A stretch of 5,869 nucleotides of DNA from JBBRWO01 sp038249135 (GTDB lineage Bacteria > Actinomycetota > Coriobacteriia > Anaerosomatales > JAAXUF01). Shown in pieces: positions 4,901 through 5,869 of this stretch. The DNA is taken from NCBI GenBank assembly GCA_038249135.1, contig JBBRWO010000132.1:1-5869 (forward strand), read 5' to 3'. The notes under the pieces are model-generated. The model ran no database searches, was not told the origin of the DNA, and saw nothing but the letters and a program-made list of their open reading frames with translations. Each line of letters starts with the position of its first letter. Position 1 is the stretch's first letter. The translations under genes and the position numbers were made by a program.

Positions 4901-4943
4901 TTGACTCGATCGGGCGATTGCGATATACAAGAACCAGTATACT
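4901..4943 (+). promoter_or_regulatory. Promoter and palindromic operator of the Phd/double-HigA operon
   Basis: TTGACT (4901-4906) and TATACA (4924-4929) are separated by 17 bases, a good -35/-10 pair. An inverted repeat TATAC (4924-4928), 9 bases, GTATA (4938-4942) overlaps the -10 element and the expected start of transcription. AGTATACT (4936-4943) is itself palindromic. The start codon of the antitoxin lies at 4968. Phd/YefM antitoxins normally repress their own operon by binding such palindromes, so this is the likely autoregulatory site. The promoter begins just after the attC-like R' box. Confidence 0.68.
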
Positions 4944-4967
4944 TTACCGTTCCCAAGAGGTGCCGAC

Positions 4968-5282
4968 ATGACAGTCGATCCCGTCGAGACCTGCTCTTTG
5001 ACCGAGCTCCGTCGTGGGCTCTCGGGCTACATCGCGCGAGTCAACGAGAGCGGGCAGCCGCTCTACATAACGCGACGTGGCAAAGCTGTCGCGGTTCTCC
5101 TGTCTATCGAGCTCTACGAGTCGATGCAGCAACAGCGAGATGAACTTTCCAGCCAGGTTCGCAGCATGCCACCAGCCTCGCCTCCGATCAGCAGCGCTGT
5201 CAGGGCACTTCGCGGCGCTTTCAAGGGCGCGACCGCCGACGAGGCCGATTACCGCCGCTACCTCGAGGACAAGCACCGGTGA
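4968..5282 (+). CDS. Phd/YefM-family antitoxin
   Basis: A 104-residue protein whose first 50 residues carry the Phd/YefM DNA-binding dimerisation fold: SLTELRRGLSGYIARVNESG (10-29), then PLYITRRGKAVAVLLSIELYE (31-51), which is the family signature. The tail is longer than in minimal members and contains SAVRALRGAFKG and the acidic ADYRRYLEDKHR end, the part that would wrap around a partner protein. AGAGGT lies 6 bases before the ATG. A consensus-like promoter and a palindromic operator precede it, as expected for an autorepressor. The stop codon overlaps the GTG start of the next gene (GTGA at 5279-5282), so the two are translationally coupled. Normally a toxin (YoeB, Doc, PIN or similar) takes that position; here the next gene is HigA-like. 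Confidence 0.9.
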   Translation: MTVDPVETCSLTELRRGLSGYIARVNESGQPLYITRRGKAVAVLLSIELYESMQQQRDELSSQVRSMPPASPPISSAVRALRGAFKGATADEADYRRYLEDKHR

Positions 5283-5869
5283 CGGACCTCCGAGCACATC
5301 ACATTCATCCCGGCGAGATTCTTCGCGAGGATTTCCTCCCGGACTACGGCTTGGACGGCCCCGGCCTTGCCGAGCGGATACACCTCCCTGAGGACCGAGT
5401 ATGCCAGCTCCTCTCTGGGCAAACGCCGGTCGATGCCGATCTCGCCCTCCGGCTGAGCCGCTTGTTCGGCAACTCGGCCCAGTTCTGGATGAACCTGCAG
5501 CGCGACACCGATCTGGCAGAGGCGCGCAGCCGCCTTAGACCCGACCTCATGCGGGTGCGCACCATCTCCGATACAGGCTGGGATGTGTCGCGCGCGGGCG
5601 ACATGGAGAGCTGGCGCCACTGGATGCGGACAACCTCCCCTGCCGACCTTCTGTCCGAGGCCCTGGCCGACGAAACCGGCCGCGTTTCACCCAACCTCGC
5701 CGTCGTACCCGGCATCGAACCGAATCGGCTCCAAGCGCTCGCGAGCGGCATCGAGCGCTTCACCTCGACGGATGATGCCGTGCTCTCGGCGGCGTTCGGG
5801 ACCTCGCCCGGCTACTGGCTGCGCGCCCAGGCCATCGCCGATGCCGCATCTGGTATAGATGCCGATAAG
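5279..5869 (+). CDS. Tandem HigA-type helix-turn-helix protein, 3' end outside the window
   Basis: The frame from GTG at 5279 is open for 197 codons to the right edge; no stop is reached. Residues 10-82 match the HigA antitoxin family: HPGEILREDFLPDYGL, then LAERIHLPEDRVCQLLSGQ as helix-turn-helix, and ALRLSRLFGNSAQFWMNLQ. Residues 120-180 are a second, more diverged copy. It aligns with residues 10-70 with no gaps (offset 110) and 17 of 61 identities, including shared LA, LxSG, FGxS and W; it ends AAFGTSPGYWLRAQ. The linker (83-119) includes WDVSRAGDMESWRHW and is unrelated to either copy. The GTG overlaps the upstream stop, and GAGGA lies 9 bases ahead. HigA usually pairs with an upstream HigB toxin, and none is present. 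The protein may be a regulator, an antitoxin, or the start of a longer fusion. Confidence 0.85.
   Translation, partial: MTDLRAHHIHPGEILREDFLPDYGLDGPGLAERIHLPEDRVCQLLSGQTPVDADLALRLSRLFGNSAQFWMNLQRDTDLAEARSRLRPDLMRVRTISDTGWDVSRAGDMESWRHWMRTTSPADLLSEALADETGRVSPNLAVVPGIEPNRLQALASGIERFTSTDDAVLSAAFGTSPGYWLRAQAIADAASGIDADK

Noticed and set aside
4518..4904. Plus-strand open frame overlapping the 68-residue membrane protein and the gap after it
   Set aside because: It begins inside another gene in a different frame, has no ribosome binding site and low-complexity composition; no domain is recognised.

Overview
The window is best explained as a stretch of an integron gene-cassette array (a sedentary chromosomal integron or an integrase-less CALIN; no integrase gene is visible). 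Four sites of about 86-99 bp share the attC layout: an outer R'' box ending in AAC, a GCGCATCAACTTG-like inner arm, a variable centre, a complementary arm like CAAGTTATGCGC, and a closing GTT-type R' box. They lie at 56-142, 1864-1949, 2828-2926 and 3888-3974, with weaker remnants at 4633-4899. Every gene except the IS transposase is on the + strand, and each group of genes lies between two sites, as expected for cassettes. The DNA is GC-rich. VanW is mainly a gene of Gram-positive-type phyla (Actinomycetota, Bacillota, Chloroflexota), but cassettes travel, so the host cannot be fixed.

Layout. 1-61: apparent 3' end of a preceding cassette gene whose TAA stop lies in the R'' box of attC1. 137-1943: a toxin-antitoxin cassette (addiction-module antitoxin plus RelE/ParE toxin) interrupted between the toxin stop and its attC by a complete IS30-family element on the minus strand (about 756-1863). 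1944-2920: a cassette with a full-length VanW-family protein whose reading frame ends inside the third, degenerate attC. 2921-3968: a cassette with a 72-residue single-span membrane protein and a 178-residue polytopic membrane protein, closed by a hairpin and attC4. 3969 to about 4893: a YkvA/DUF1232 membrane protein and a 68-residue two-span protein, then about 260 bases without a convincing gene that hold attC-like remnants. 4901 to the end: a well-formed promoter with a TATAC-N9-GTATA operator candidate, a Phd/YefM-family antitoxin, and a GTG-start gene overlapping its stop codon that runs off the window.

That last protein carries two tandem HigA-type helix-turn-helix domains that align without gaps at an offset of 110 residues. 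No toxin gene is visible next to it. A Phd antitoxin translationally coupled to a double-HigA protein is the least expected arrangement in the window. The two toxin-antitoxin-like modules probably act as stabilisers of the array. The VanW and membrane-protein cassettes suggest cell-envelope cargo, but their functions are unknown.
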